Below, piece by piece: positions 33,501-42,670 of a stretch of DNA of 64,000 bases (position 1 is the stretch's first letter; each line of letters starts with the position of its first letter). Both the position numbers and the translations under genes were made by a program. The stretch spans positions 2,100,001 through 2,164,000 of the forward strand of contig NZ_CP024123.1 in the NCBI RefSeq assembly GCF_002736105.1, written 5' to 3'. The stretch comes from Solibacillus sp. R5-41 (GTDB lineage: Bacteria; Bacillota; Bacilli; Bacillales_A; Planococcaceae). The notes beneath the pieces are model-generated. The model was not told where the DNA came from. It ran no database searches and saw only the letters and a list, made by a program, of their open reading frames with translations.

Positions 33501-33653
33501 AACTCCCATTACAATTAAATATGGGATCGAAATGTCTGGAATGGACTCCATTTTCATACGTGTAGCTGAATAAATTCCTGAAAACGTGATGATTAACGTA
33601 AGTAACCATACCGCTAATTTATTCTTTATTACGAAATTAACTAAACCGTTCAC
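30558..33653 (-). CDS. swrC: RND efflux transporter permease (AcrB/SwrC family)
   Basis: 1031 aa. Twelve predicted membrane helices in the RND arrangement with two large extracellular loops; helix 4 carries the proton-relay Asp pair in GRVIDDSIVVVENIYRR. MESIPDISIPYLIVMGVYPG near the N-terminus is family-typical. Likely exports surfactants or drugs using the proton gradient; no periplasmic adaptor is expected in a Gram-positive. Divergent from a TetR regulator with which it shares a 93-bp region. Confidence 0.9.
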   Translation of the reverse strand: MNGLVNFVIKNKLAVWLLTLIITFSGIYSATRMKMESIPDISIPYLIVMGVYPGATPEQVMDDVSVPLEKAIESLEDVKAVYSTSSSNVSQVQVEYEYGIDMDEKKRQLESALDSVTLPEEVEKPTVMAISMNMMPVVALSMSSTEENIVELTSTVEDIILPKINKIDGVASATITGQHIEEVSFTYDKKKMADLGLTEDSVKQMIQASDLAISLGLYEFKDGEQAVAIDGKFKTMDDLKEMLIPVTPSETNPAPFVKLGEIADIKTVGKVQSVSRTNGKDAIAIQIVKGQDANTVTVVNAVKELIEEEKKLINGLQVDISLDQGKPIEDSVFTMIEKAVFGGLIAILIILLFLRDFKSTIISIISIPVSVFMALLLLNWLDITLNIMTLGAITVAIGRVIDDSIVVVENIYRRMHLKDEKLQGRALIRVATIEMFKPIFSSTLVTVAVFAPLIFVGGMVSELFMPFALTMSFALGASLVVAVTIVPALSHFLFRKKIYGVKEESQHKEVGKLAIAYRNFLEKCLNHKWITSIVAVAMLVGSLMLTPLIGFSFMGSQEEKVMYLTYTPGTGELIDNTLANIEAVEKELLKRDDIDILQLSVTTEASTDPSAMMMGGGAGGGLMYLIFDPEMEVEKFTKAKKEVEDYIFNIGQSGEWKTQNFGMSGMSSNEVSYTLYSEDLDKLRTAVTEVEGALQGIDGLEEIKSNASNPYVEHVLKVDQQDVLQYGLTTAQILMALQADTSKEVLTTVESNGNDINVVVQRDAKTSAASIDELLKTPVQTAMGTTLTLGELVKVEEGTTLTSLSRQKGEFFATVSGTITDKDISKATSAADEIMADLDLPKGVTTGVGGVAADMAETFTQLALAMIAAIAIVYFILVVTFGEGLAPFAILFSLPFAVIGSWVGLWASGLTISVSVLMGLLMLIGIVVTNAIVLVDRIIHMEHDGMNMRDAILEAGATRLRPILMTAIATIGAMLPMAFGGAGGGLISQDLAVTVIGGLLSSTVLTLIIVPIVYELLSKMLKKNRKDVKDN

Positions 33654-33702
33654 TGTTCCACCTTACCTTTCTTGACTTGTTAACTTTACCATTTTATAAT
33701 AA

Positions 33703-33716
33703 TGACTAATCGGTCA
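33703..33716. promoter_or_regulatory. Candidate TetR operator
   Basis: TGAC-TAATCG-GTCA in the short divergent region between pump and regulator; a 14-bp dyad of the TetR/AcrR kind. Assignment inferred from position. Confidence 0.5.
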
Positions 33717-33746
33717 ACTGTCAATTTAAAGGGGTATATAAAATTT

Positions 33747-34571
33747 ATGACAAAAAAACAAATTATTATTGATGCTGCGATTGAATTATTTGCGGCCAAA
33801 GGAATCGAAGCAACATCTGTTCAGCAAATTACAGAGCACTGTGGCATTTCAAAGGGCGCTTTTTATTTATCCTTTAAATCAAAAGACGAATTAATCATCG
33901 CCATCATTGAATACTTTATGAGCAATATAATAAAGAATGTTGACCAATCAGTCAGTGAAACAATGAAGCGAACGGATAAATTACTTGTTTATTTTGTAAA
34001 AACGTTTACGATTCTTTCCGAATACACAGGATTTGCTGAAATTCTCATGCGAGAAAGATCAACGACAATAAGTGAAAAATTGATTGAAAAAGTGCAGTTT
34101 TTTGTTGAGATGTCGAATGCAAATTTAACAAAGCTGCTATTTGATGTTTTTGGAGAACAAATTGAAGGAAAGCAATATGATTTAGTCGTTGTCGTAAATG
34201 GCATGATTCAATCCTATGCGCATATGCTATTTGAAAACAAGCAGCATGTTGACATTCAAAAATTAGCAGAAACATTAGTTGAGAAAACGACCATTTTAGC
34301 TATGAATAGCCAGCTCGTTTTTTTGAAAAAACCGATAAATCATCCACATGCAAGTGAGCCAGTCTTTCCTGTTGAAGAAATTATTGAAGGGCTACAACAA
34401 GCATGTGCCTATTCATCCAATAAGATTGAAAAAGAATCCGTTCAATTATTAATCGAAGAACTTCAAAGTGAAATGACGCGCGCGCCCATTGTTTTAGGTT
34501 TAGTTTCCAATATTGAGAAGAATGATAAGTTTGATTGGTATTGCTATTTATTAAGAAAGCAGTTTCAATAG
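33747..34571 (+). CDS. TetR/AcrR family regulator
   Basis: 274 aa. N-terminal HTH: IIIDAAIELFAAKGIEATSV, QQITEHCGISKGAFYLSFKS. Start at MTKKQ (33747); an earlier in-frame ATG at 33702 lies inside the likely operator. Expected to repress the divergent RND pump and itself. The C-terminal ligand domain is longer than in many TetR proteins. Confidence 0.88.
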   Translation: MTKKQIIIDAAIELFAAKGIEATSVQQITEHCGISKGAFYLSFKSKDELIIAIIEYFMSNIIKNVDQSVSETMKRTDKLLVYFVKTFTILSEYTGFAEILMRERSTTISEKLIEKVQFFVEMSNANLTKLLFDVFGEQIEGKQYDLVVVVNGMIQSYAHMLFENKQHVDIQKLAETLVEKTTILAMNSQLVFLKKPINHPHASEPVFPVEEIIEGLQQACAYSSNKIEKESVQLLIEELQSEMTRAPIVLGLVSNIEKNDKFDWYCYLLRKQFQ

Positions 34572-34616
34572 TTCGAGCATTGAATGGGGGTAAGCATTCC
34601 CCCCATCACACTTTTT

Positions 34617-35348
34617 TTACAAGAACGCAACAATCGCTTGAAGAACGGCTTTCGAATCTTCAAGCATACCTAAGTGACCTGTATTCGTTTTTACTTTTTG
34701 GACATGACGATTATACGTTTCAATCGGTTTTACCACAAGATCCTGCTCGCCTTCGATTATGAGCATAGGGCCCTCAATATTGGCAACGAGTTTACGCTGG
34801 TCTGTACGTGTCGTCATAGCTCCTAGAGCTGCAATTAACCCGTCAGATGTTGCTTCATAAGCTACTTCTTTAGCGAATAATATATCCTCTGTTTTGGCAT
34901 CGGGTGCTAAAAATTTATCGATAATGCCATCTACAAATGAACCTACACCCGATTCTTGTATTTCCTGCTGTTGCTTTGTTCTTTTTTCTATTGCTTCTGG
35001 CGTGTCTGCTGCATCAGAAGAATAAAGTAAGATGGCTTTATCAATAGGAAACAGCTTCTTTTCCAATGCCGCTAAAGTAATATATCCGCCCATGGAGTGA
35101 CCTAACCAAAAGGCACTTTGCACATTTTCTTTCATAAGTACCTCGACAACATCTTCAGCATAGCGCTGCATCGTATAAACCTTGTCTTCCCCTACTTCAC
35201 TCTGTCCGTGTCCAGGCAAATCAATTGCGATGACATCGAATTTTTGTGTTAATGGAACAATAATTTTATCGAAAATGGCAATGCCACCTAAAAAACCATG
35301 GATTAATACAAGAACCTTGCCTGAACCTTCTCGTTTATAATTTAACAA
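34617..35348 (-). CDS. Alpha/beta-fold hydrolase
   Basis: 243 aa. Oxyanion HG in VLIHGFLGG, nucleophile Ser in GHSMGGYITL, Asp in IEGEQDLVV and His in NTGHLGMLEDSK: a complete triad of a MenH/BioH-like esterase. Converges with the TetR gene. Substrate unknown. Confidence 0.85.
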   Translation of the reverse strand: MLNYKREGSGKVLVLIHGFLGGIAIFDKIIVPLTQKFDVIAIDLPGHGQSEVGEDKVYTMQRYAEDVVEVLMKENVQSAFWLGHSMGGYITLAALEKKLFPIDKAILLYSSDAADTPEAIEKRTKQQQEIQESGVGSFVDGIIDKFLAPDAKTEDILFAKEVAYEATSDGLIAALGAMTTRTDQRKLVANIEGPMLIIEGEQDLVVKPIETYNRHVQKVKTNTGHLGMLEDSKAVLQAIVAFL

Positions 35349-35454
35349 AATACCACTCCCCTATTCGAGTCTACACTCTAACCATAGCCTAGAAATTTTA
35401 ATAGTAAACCTACCTTGTATTTTTCGGGGTTAAAATTAATTTGTGAAATGTGAT

Positions 35455-36039
35455 TTAAGATATTTCGTGAAATTTATTTTTATATAAAATGATTGAATTC
35501 AATGAAACAATAAGTGCACACAACAGAAAAATTGGTGCAACTGGTAAATAATCAGCCCACATTCCTCCAATAAATAGACCAACTGGCAATGCATGCGAGC
35601 TTCATCAACATCGAGGATGTACCTGCAACTCTACCTAGTAAATGATTCGGTGTTGTTTCTTGAGGATGGCTAAAAAGATAATATTTGTTACCGTGGCTAA
35701 GGCTGTTCGAATTGCAAGAAGGATGCCTAAAAATAGCCAGCTGTCTGCTAAGAAAAATAATATGAAGGCAGGCGTATCAAATAATGGTACATATGTATAA
35801 ATGGCTCCGCGTCGCCACTTTGCACGGAGCGGTTTGATGATTTTTGCTCCAACAAGTCCTCCTGCAGCCGATAAGGCAAACATGAAACCAAGTTGTCCCT
35901 TTGTGAATTGCAATATATCGAGTGCATAAAAGGTTAATACCACAATGCAAAGACTTGAAGCAAAGTTTGACAGGAAGATTGTCCATGTCGGTATAAAAAT
36001 GGCGCGATTACCAAATAGAGCAGTAATTCCCTCTTTCAA
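35455..36039 (-). pseudogene. Decayed MFS transporter, C-terminal half
   Basis: MKEGITALFGNRAIFIPTWT through LAAGGLVGAKIIKPLRAKWR-like MFS helices 7-10 are open; then the frame breaks near 35660. The next part continues in another frame as QETTPNHLLGRVAGTSSMLM and, after a second break near 35595, as GGMWADYLPVAPIFLL to NKFHEIS-stop. The N-terminal half is absent. At least two frameshifts, so not functional. Confidence 0.75.
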
Positions 36040-36067
36040 ATCATCCTTTCACCAAAAACAAAAAAAT

Positions 36068-36090
36068 ACATCGTCTGTGAAAAGCGATGT
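36068..36090. terminator. Hairpin after zinc-ribbon gene
   Basis: ACATCG-TCTGTGAAAAG-CGATGT, about 15 bases downstream of the stop codon of the small zinc-ribbon gene. Confidence 0.5.
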
Positions 36091-36103
36091 ACAATTTGAT
36101 GAT

Positions 36104-36262
36104 TTATTTATTTCTACAGAATTTACAGACCTGCACGGTTTTCGTTGGATCTATTTTATGGGCGTACAATAACTTGACTCTTTTCCGATTACATAAAGGA
36201 CAATCGCCTCGCCCATTAGATGGCAGTCGATTTAATATTTTTCCACGATTTCTTTTCGCCAC
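36104..36262 (-). CDS. Small zinc-ribbon protein
   Basis: 52 aa from a GTG (MAKRNRGKILNRLPS) preceded by AGAGGTGAATGGCT; an ATG two codons earlier (36268) is too close to that site. CPLC and CKFC pairs, 22 residues apart, form a four-Cys zinc ribbon; ends CRNK. Too short for standard gene finding but with coherent coding pattern. Role unknown. Confidence 0.65.
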   Translation of the reverse strand: MAKRNRGKILNRLPSNGRGDCPLCNRKRVKLLYAHKIDPTKTVQVCKFCRNK

Positions 36263-36369
36263 AGCCATTCACCTCTACTAAAAGATTGATTGTTCATTCT
36301 AATAGATGTTGAGTTTCTGAAAAGAGTGACGATATAATGAAGTCAAATTTGAAAAAAAGGAGATTGCTT

Positions 36370-36567
36370 ATGACATTAGAAATGAATCAAGCCAAGCTTT
36401 GTCCACTCTGTCAGAAAGGTAATAAGTGTGGGATGACCGACAATCCTTCAACAGGAGAATGCTGGTGTTTTAAAGTAGTCTTCCCAAAAGAGATTTTCGA
36501 CCAGTTACCACCTGATCGTGAAAAGGTTTGTATTTGTGAAAATTGTTTGGTGGAATTTAAGTCTTAA
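36370..36567 (+). CDS. Cysteine-rich CWC family protein
   Basis: 65 aa from MTLEMNQAKLCPLCQKGNKC; AAGGAGATTGCTT decides the start. CPLC...C, the GECWCF motif that gives the CWC family its name, and CICENC. Probably binds zinc. No partner identified. Confidence 0.8.
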   Translation: MTLEMNQAKLCPLCQKGNKCGMTDNPSTGECWCFKVVFPKEIFDQLPPDREKVCICENCLVEFKS

Positions 36568-36697
36568 CGTCTCCTATCCAGACCAATCCGAGTCGTGCTT
36601 AGGGAATAGAAAGACACTGATAGGAAGTACAATTAGCGCTCGCACAAATGCGGCCATTGTTGCTTGCTCCACTGAAAAAACAAACATGGCATGGACA

Positions 36698-36738
36698 AAA
36701 ACGACTTGAGCCACTTCTATTCATGCTGAGCTCAAGTC
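36698..36738. terminator. Hairpin between CWC gene and 36757 gene
   Basis: GACTTGAGC and GCTCAAGTC flank a 20-base loop; placed between two convergent genes. The rest of 36568-36756 holds no gene I can support. Confidence 0.55.
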
Positions 36739-36756
36739 ACTTTAATTACAGTGAAT

Positions 36757-37254
36757 TTACTTCCTATATTCCAATAATTCTGGTGGGACGGTTGTGAAAA
36801 TTAAAAGTTCTGCATCTTTGTAAGGTTTCATCTTTAAATAGTCATCCAGTATCAACATACTCGCCCAATATTGCATTACGAGTTCTTCTTTCGATGGAAG
36901 CCCCACTGTAAAATAACCTCCGCCTGTTTCCTGCTTCATATATTGATCTTCTATGTAAGCAAATAAATCACTCGATAAATCCCGATTAAATACTAAAATT
37001 TTATTCGTGGTTAGAGGAAATGTCAAATAAGGTTGTTCTGGTTGACCCAATTGGGCACCGAACGCATTGTTAAAATCAACCCAGCTTTCGACATTTGTGG
37101 GTCTTAGTTTTTCTGTTAGTTCTGGAAATAAATTGCCTCCGTTCGTATAGTAACCTGTTCTCGTTTGGTGATTTAACCCTTCTTTTAACGCATTGTTAGG
37201 ACTGTTAAATGTATTGCTGTCTTGATTGATTGCGATGTAGTGGTATAAATGCAT
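36757..37254 (-). CDS. Soluble protein of unknown function
   Basis: 165 aa; AAAGGAGGCAAGACA precedes ATG. Starts MHLYHYIAINQDSNTF; contains NQTRTGYYTNGG-like and ETGGGYFTVGLPSKEELVMQ segments. No signal or membrane helices. Family not recognised. Confidence 0.65.
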   Translation of the reverse strand: MHLYHYIAINQDSNTFNSPNNALKEGLNHQTRTGYYTNGGNLFPELTEKLRPTNVESWVDFNNAFGAQLGQPEQPYLTFPLTTNKILVFNRDLSSDLFAYIEDQYMKQETGGGYFTVGLPSKEELVMQYWASMLILDDYLKMKPYKDAELLIFTTVPPELLEYRK

Positions 37255-37456
37255 TGTCTTGCCTCCTTTTATATATAAATATATTATTCTCCAAATAAAT
37301 CAAACCACCTTTAACAAAAAACTAATAAGTACGTGAAATAATAATTTATCCAAATAAATTGGTCGCCCCATTCAAATATCCATCTGTATAAATTACCCAA
37401 AATAATTGAAACTTCTTCCTATTTTAACTCGTACTTATTATAAGGAGGATGATTTT

Positions 37457-38149
37457 TTGATACGTATTGCGATTCAATCAGGTGGCTATGAACGAAAGCA
37501 TCAAATTTTACATAATATTCAATTCGAACTTTTACCAGGGCAATTAATAGGGTTAATTGGTTCGAATGGTGCGGGGAAAAGTACGACCATTCAGGCAATG
37601 ATGGGCACGTTACCGTATATGGAAGGCTCTGTGCATTTACCAGCGTATGGTTATGTGCCAGAAAGACCGATTTTGTATGAATACTTTACGTTAAAGGAGC
37701 ATATTGATTTTTTAATTCGATCGGTTGGACAAGATGCTTCGGTTTTACAACAACGTGCAAATAAGCTATGTGAAACGTTTCAGCTAACGACGAAATTATC
37801 AGAATATCCAACGAAATTTTCGAAAGGGATGCAACAGAAGGTCATGCTTATTTTAGCCTTCACTCCCCTTTATACTTTTTACATAGTTGATGAACCATTT
37901 ATGGGACTGGACCCGCAGGCGATGCGTCGTTTAATCCAATTATTAAATGAACTGAAAGAGCAAGGTGCGAGTATATTAATGTCTACCCATGCGCTTGATA
38001 CGGCGGAAAAAATTTGCGACCGTTTCGTACTGATGCATGAAGGGACGATTTTAAAAAAAGGAACATTAGCTGAAATAAAAGATGGTGTACATGTTGAAGA
38101 CAATTCACTACTTGCTGCTTTCGATGCCTTACTCGAGGTGAAAAAGTAA
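37457..38149 (+). CDS. ecsA: ABC transporter ATP-binding protein (EcsA-like)
   Basis: 230 aa from the TTG after AAGGAGGATGATTTT; the frame is open from 37406 but that start has no site. Walker A GSNGAGKST, signature region FSKGMQQK, Walker B FYIVDEPFMGLDP, His-switch MSTHALDTAE. Pairs with the permease that starts on its stop codon (TAATG). EcsA normally works with EcsB in protein export/intramembrane proteolysis control; true orthology is not certain, since ecsAB usually sits with other genes. Confidence 0.8.
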   Translation: MIRIAIQSGGYERKHQILHNIQFELLPGQLIGLIGSNGAGKSTTIQAMMGTLPYMEGSVHLPAYGYVPERPILYEYFTLKEHIDFLIRSVGQDASVLQQRANKLCETFQLTTKLSEYPTKFSKGMQQKVMLILAFTPLYTFYIVDEPFMGLDPQAMRRLIQLLNELKEQGASILMSTHALDTAEKICDRFVLMHEGTILKKGTLAEIKDGVHVEDNSLLAAFDALLEVKK

Positions 38150-39261
38150 TGGAACTCTTTAGAAATAGATTAAGCAGGCAATGGCAATTTAACCGCACCA
38201 TATTAAAAAGCATCGCAGATTGGACTGTATGGATTTATATTTGTATTCCAGCGGCATTGTTCTCCTATTTTCTCTATCGCGAAACGATCATGCAAAAGCA
38301 ATTTGGTTTGTTAGAATGGGTTCCATTTGAAGTGTTCCTGTTTGTGCTTCTTTTTCTCCTGCAAACGGGGATTATTCGAAGTTTACTAGAACCTGCTGAT
38401 AAATTGTTTCTTATTCAGCAGCCGGCGCAATGGCGAAAGCTGTTAGCTGGCGGACTTATTTATTCATTATCCTTGAAAATCCTATTTAACGGACTTGTTC
38501 TAGGTTTACTGTATAATGTCTTTATTCATTTATACGACCGTTCAGTGCTCGAAATCATTTTCATCTTTTTCTTAAGTTTAACTACTTATTTATGGAAACA
38601 ACTCATCGTTCGAACGGATTGGAGAGAATGGTTTCAAACGATTTTACAATTCCTCCTTCCGTTGCTCATGACCGTGCTTTTTTTAGTTGTTCCAACGCCT
38701 TTAGGAATGATAATTAGTTGCTTTATCATTACCCTACTTCTCGCAATTTATATTCAACGCTATGTGTATCGCCACCATTCGTTTGATAAGTTATTACGTG
38801 TGGATCTTTCACAATATTATTTTTTAGTCGGAACGGTTTTTACATTAAGCAAGGAATTACAAAGTATGAATACACCTAAAGAGACGGGAAAAAAGCCACG
38901 TTTCTTTACGAAGCGAATCATTCAAGATGAAGTTGTAGAACTGATTGTCAAAACATTCATTCGAAATAGAAGGTATAAATGGGCTTATTTACGACTCGTT
39001 GGAATTACGCTACCACTTTATTTCGCATTGCCTTTTTGGGCACAAATCCTTTTAGTTATTGCAACTTACTTTATGCTCAAGGGATATACAAATTCCCTCA
39101 TTACTGAAATGAGAGAACATCCAATCCATGTCATATTTCAAATTTCCGATGAGCGTTGGAATGCCGCGCAATTAACAGTGAAAAATAAACTTATTCGGTT
39201 CATTATGGTGTTTGTAATTGTCTATTTTATAGGTATTACAGTAGTTTTTAATGGTTTTTGA
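38149..39261 (+). CDS. ecsB: EcsB-like ABC transporter permease
   Basis: 370 aa, eight or so membrane helices (WIYICIPAALFSYFLYRE; EVFLFVLLFLLQTGIIRSLL; later ones near residues 95-230 and 300-365). LFLIQQPAQWRKLLAGGLIY is typical of EcsB. Overlaps the ATPase gene by one base, so translationally coupled. Confidence 0.8.
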   Translation: MELFRNRLSRQWQFNRTILKSIADWTVWIYICIPAALFSYFLYRETIMQKQFGLLEWVPFEVFLFVLLFLLQTGIIRSLLEPADKLFLIQQPAQWRKLLAGGLIYSLSLKILFNGLVLGLLYNVFIHLYDRSVLEIIFIFFLSLTTYLWKQLIVRTDWREWFQTILQFLLPLLMTVLFLVVPTPLGMIISCFIITLLLAIYIQRYVYRHHSFDKLLRVDLSQYYFLVGTVFTLSKELQSMNTPKETGKKPRFFTKRIIQDEVVELIVKTFIRNRRYKWAYLRLVGITLPLYFALPFWAQILLVIATYFMLKGYTNSLITEMREHPIHVIFQISDERWNAAQLTVKNKLIRFIMVFVIVYFIGITVVFNGF

Positions 39262-39292
39262 TATGTGAAATAGCCCGGTTAAGATGTTTAAT

Positions 39293-39520
39293 CAGATTTC
39301 CGCACTTTATAACGATAAGACTTAATTTTTTTGCATAATTTTATTCATCAATTAATATGGTGCAGCATTATCAAAACACCTCTAAACGACTTTTACCGAT
39401 CGTGCCTAAAAATATGTAAAGATAATATTCATACAAAAAGCCAAAGCCACGAAACGTTGATTTTAACAACATTCGTGGCTTAATTGTGCATCCCAAAACT
39501 TTGATTTGGTAATGTTTTTT
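39293..39520. repeat. Long F2/F3 intergenic element
   Basis: TCAGATTTCCGCACTTTATA, AACGATAAGACTTAATTTTT, GTGCAGCATTATCAAAACAC and CGATCGTGCCTAAAAATATG recur in the same order at 42671-42840. It continues into the F2 stem AAGCCACGAA/TTCGTGGCTT (39443-39481) and a degraded dyad CCCAAAACTTTGATTTGGTA. No gene in 39262-39703. Confidence 0.75.
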
Positions 39521-39703
39521 GTATAACAAATTAATAAAATTTTTCTTATGGTATGGTTCACCGTGGTGTATCTAAATGAGGTTTTGACTTATCCTCTAAA
39601 TCACGGTATTTATTAACTATTCAGAAAATTAACTTGTGTTTTTTGTTAACATCCAGTATTTTATATCTTAATGATATATATCTTTTGGATAGGTGTGAAA
39701 ATA

Positions 39704-40258
39704 TTGAAAAGTTATAACGATACAACATATGCAATATTAGGGATATTAACTACTGAATGTAAATCAGGTTACGCCATTAAACAGTTCATTGACAAGAGCT
39801 TAAATCATTTTTGGAAAATTAGTTATGGACAAATATATCCAACTCTAAAATTAATTGTCCAAGAGGAATTAGCAGAAGTTCGTACTTCATCAAGCCCAGG
39901 AAAACCTGATAGAAATGAGTACTATCTTACCTTAAAAGGAATGGAAGTACTGAAAAATTGGTTGGAGCAGCCCATTAAACAAATACCAATTGACCGAAAT
40001 GAAATTTTACTTAAATTATTTTTTGGTCGCTATCAAGCTCGAGAAAATAAGGTATTGCTTCTACAGAATTACAAGCAAGAACTTGAAGGACGTTATCAAA
40101 CCTATATATCTATTGAACAGGCTATTATCAATCACAAAGATAACGATGATGATTCAATATTTTGGTTGTTTACATTGGATTATGGAAAAAGGACCACCAA
40201 AGCTGCGATAGATTGGTGCGAGTTTACTCTTGATAAATTATCTACGAAGGGGGATTAG
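39704..40258 (+). CDS. PadR family transcriptional regulator
   Basis: 184 aa from TTG (MKSYNDTTYAILGILTTE), after AGGTGTGAAAATA; the frame is open from 39671. Winged HTH with SGYAIKQFIDKSLNHFWKIS, YGQIYPTLKLIVQEELAEV and YYLTLKGMEVLKNWL, then a Vir-like C-terminal domain. Two bases before the next gene; forms an operon with the DUF4188 gene it may control. Confidence 0.85.
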   Translation: MKSYNDTTYAILGILTTECKSGYAIKQFIDKSLNHFWKISYGQIYPTLKLIVQEELAEVRTSSSPGKPDRNEYYLTLKGMEVLKNWLEQPIKQIPIDRNEILLKLFFGRYQARENKVLLLQNYKQELEGRYQTYISIEQAIINHKDNDDDSIFWLFTLDYGKRTTKAAIDWCEFTLDKLSTKGD

Positions 40259-40260
40259 CG

Positions 40261-40737
40261 ATGACTAAGCAGATTTATACTGGTCGTTATACGATTGATA
40301 ATACAGAGGATATTGTCGTTTTCATCATTGGAATGAGATTTAATAGGCGACTCGCAGTTCATAAGTGGTTACCAGTATTTAACGCCATGCCTGGAATGAT
40401 TAAGGAGCTTTATATAAACAAAGAGGAACTGGGATTTCTATCGATGGAAAGTTATTTTGGACTTAGAACTACTACTATGATCCAATATTGGCGTTCAATC
40501 GAAGACCTGCTTGCTTATTCTAAAAATGAAAAACATTTTACTGCTTGGAAAAAATTCAACCAAAAAGTAGGTAACAATGATGCGGTTGGAATTTATCATG
40601 AAACTTATCAAATAAGTAAGGGTCATTATGAATCTATTTATGTAAATATGCCTCACTATGGATTAGGAAAGGCATTGGAGCATATTCCCATTACTGCAGA
40701 ACGAAATTCCTCACGTAAACGACTTAAAGACCAGTAA
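40261..40737 (+). CDS. DUF4188 domain protein (monooxygenase-like)
   Basis: 158 aa. FIIGMRFNRRLAVHKWLPVF, LGFLSMESYFGLRTTTMIQY, WRSIEDLLAYSKNEKHFTAW and VGIYHETYQISKGHYESIYV are the DUF4188 pattern, distantly related to heme-degrading/antibiotic monooxygenases. GAAGGGGGATTAGCG precedes ATG. Usually next to a PadR or TetR regulator, as here. Confidence 0.82.
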   Translation: MTKQIYTGRYTIDNTEDIVVFIIGMRFNRRLAVHKWLPVFNAMPGMIKELYINKEELGFLSMESYFGLRTTTMIQYWRSIEDLLAYSKNEKHFTAWKKFNQKVGNNDAVGIYHETYQISKGHYESIYVNMPHYGLGKALEHIPITAERNSSRKRLKDQ

Positions 40738-41162
40738 TTTTGTTCTAGTTTAAAAAGCACCTTATAGCAAATTATGAAGTGCTCCCCGTCAAGTAGCAGT
40801 GGAAATAATAAAAATAGGTTAAGCGGATTGAGCTCTGATTTTGATGGGCTTAAGCCGTTTAATCGTTTTTGATACCGTTCATGATTATGCCCCGTTAGTT
40901 ATACCTTCTTTCACTAACATCGATCTGAGTAAAACGAGTTTTTATTGATTCTGCAAACTTATGAGTAAATACCTGATTCAATGTTTGTCTAATTAGGGAT
41001 CTTACTACTTTCAGCGATTATAAATAAAACTATGATTAAATAATGTTCTTACAAAAAGTCACGAACGTTGAAATAAACATTCGTGGCTTTTAGGATCGTT
41101 TCCAAACTTTAATTTCGGAATATTTGTTCTACATTTGAAGTATAGAAAAAATTTTTTACTAG
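40738..41162. repeat. Intergenic region with a stray half box and an F2 element
   Basis: ATGCCCCGTTAGTTATACC (40887-40905) is the right half of an A/B box outside the main array. The F2 part is AAGTCACGAACGTTG...CATTCGTGGCTTTT (41046-41092) and TTTCCAAACTTTAATTTCGG (41099-41118). No gene seen. Confidence 0.65.
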
Positions 41163-42350
41163 TTATTCAAATCTTTTTTGTCCTAAACTAAAATAAATTG
41201 CGGACAGTAGTAAAAGTAGCCCTGCCCCAATAAAAAGCCATTGAACAGAATAGATATTTGCTAATGTCCCTGCTAATAGTGTTGATAAACCAAATAACAG
41301 AGATGTTAATACACCTTGAGCACTATAAACTTTTATGAGTTGTTCATCCGTTGCTTTCAATTGTAGCCACGTTCCAAGTAGAATGCCTTTGAACTGGTCT
41401 AAAACTCCGAAAAATAGACTTAATATTAGTGCTAAAATTGCAACTTGGTTTAATCCAAACAATAACATCACAATCGCAGCAGCAAATGATGAAACCAAAA
41501 CGATTTTTTTCAAATTTTTCTCGAAAACTTGTTCAAATTTGGTACAAATAAAACCACCGATTACCAATCCAATGAAGAAGGTTGTATTAATATACCCCCA
41601 CCATGCCTCAGATGCATGTAATACATCAGCAACAAAAAGATACATAATGGCTGCAACCCAAACGACATTTGCAATGGATTCAAAAACAATCATTACATGA
41701 ATCGTGCGGAAGGAATGATTATCCCAAATAAGGTTAAAACCCTCTGTTAATTCTTGTTTTTTAGCAACATTTATTTTTCTTTCGAATGGCGTAGGATCTA
41801 TAACGAACAAAATAAACAATGTAGAAAGCACAAAAAGTATCAACGTAATCCAAATAACTGTGTTTCCATTTGTATTCGCTACAAGTATTCCGCCAAGTGC
41901 CCAACCTCCAAGCTGTGTCGATTCATTAATCATTGATAAAATTCCATTTGCACGTAAAAGCTGCGATTTTTCTAATATCCGAGGAACTAGCGCATTACTA
42001 GCTGGTTGTGCAAGTCCATCTAAAAGAGCAACGACAAAAATAATAATTAGAATAAAAATTAACGATAGCGTATAGTACAAACCTACAGCTAAAATTGATA
42101 ATAATATCGTTTTTAACGCTTGGGATATGACAAGTAATTGTTTTAAAGGATAACGATTTACCAGTAAAGGTGCGAGACTGCTAGTTATCATACGCCCTGC
42201 CATATTTAAAAATGGTAGTAACGCCAGATAAAATGGCGATTCACTTACTTGATATAAAATAGAAATTAACCCGACTATATAAAAAACATCACCTAAGTTA
42301 GCAAGTAATTGACTCACCCATAAAAAATGAAACGACTTTTTCATCTTCAC
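41163..42350 (-). CDS. MFS transporter
   Basis: 395 aa, about twelve membrane helices. GRMITSSLAPLLVNRYPLKQ and DGLAQPASNALVPRI fit the MFS_3/enterobactin-exporter-like clade of small-molecule efflux proteins; FHFLWVSQLLANLGDVFYIV begins helix 1. Start MKMKKSF; AAAGGGTAGTG upstream. Substrate unknown. Confidence 0.85.
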   Translation of the reverse strand: MKMKKSFHFLWVSQLLANLGDVFYIVGLISILYQVSESPFYLALLPFLNMAGRMITSSLAPLLVNRYPLKQLLVISQALKTILLSILAVGLYYTLSLIFILIIIFVVALLDGLAQPASNALVPRILEKSQLLRANGILSMINESTQLGGWALGGILVANTNGNTVIWITLILFVLSTLFILFVIDPTPFERKINVAKKQELTEGFNLIWDNHSFRTIHVMIVFESIANVVWVAAIMYLFVADVLHASEAWWGYINTTFFIGLVIGGFICTKFEQVFEKNLKKIVLVSSFAAAIVMLLFGLNQVAILALILSLFFGVLDQFKGILLGTWLQLKATDEQLIKVYSAQGVLTSLLFGLSTLLAGTLANIYSVQWLFIGAGLLLLLSAIYFSLGQKRFE

Positions 42351-42670
42351 TACCCTTTCTTTTATAAAAAATTTAAAAGGTAGTTAAATTTACACTCGTA
42401 TCTCCTCCGATTTACTTTCACTTTGTTTTATCATTATCATACATACTTATATAAGATAACCTGAATTCACTATAAAGTTCTTTTTTTGGTAGGAAGATGA
42501 AATGTTGGATTTTACTAATATTGTATCATTAAAAATACTAATTAATAGGCTTCTAGAGTTGTTAGGAGTGTTTCTATTAGTATCACCCCGATTTGTATAT
42601 TCTTCACCTCCTGTAATAACCCCATATATTGGTTAGATAGATTGCGATTTCTTTACATTAAGTGGTCTAA
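42351..42670. other. Intergenic region without recognised gene
   Basis: 320 bases of AT-rich DNA. No open frame with a ribosome site and no array box seen. Confidence 0.5.
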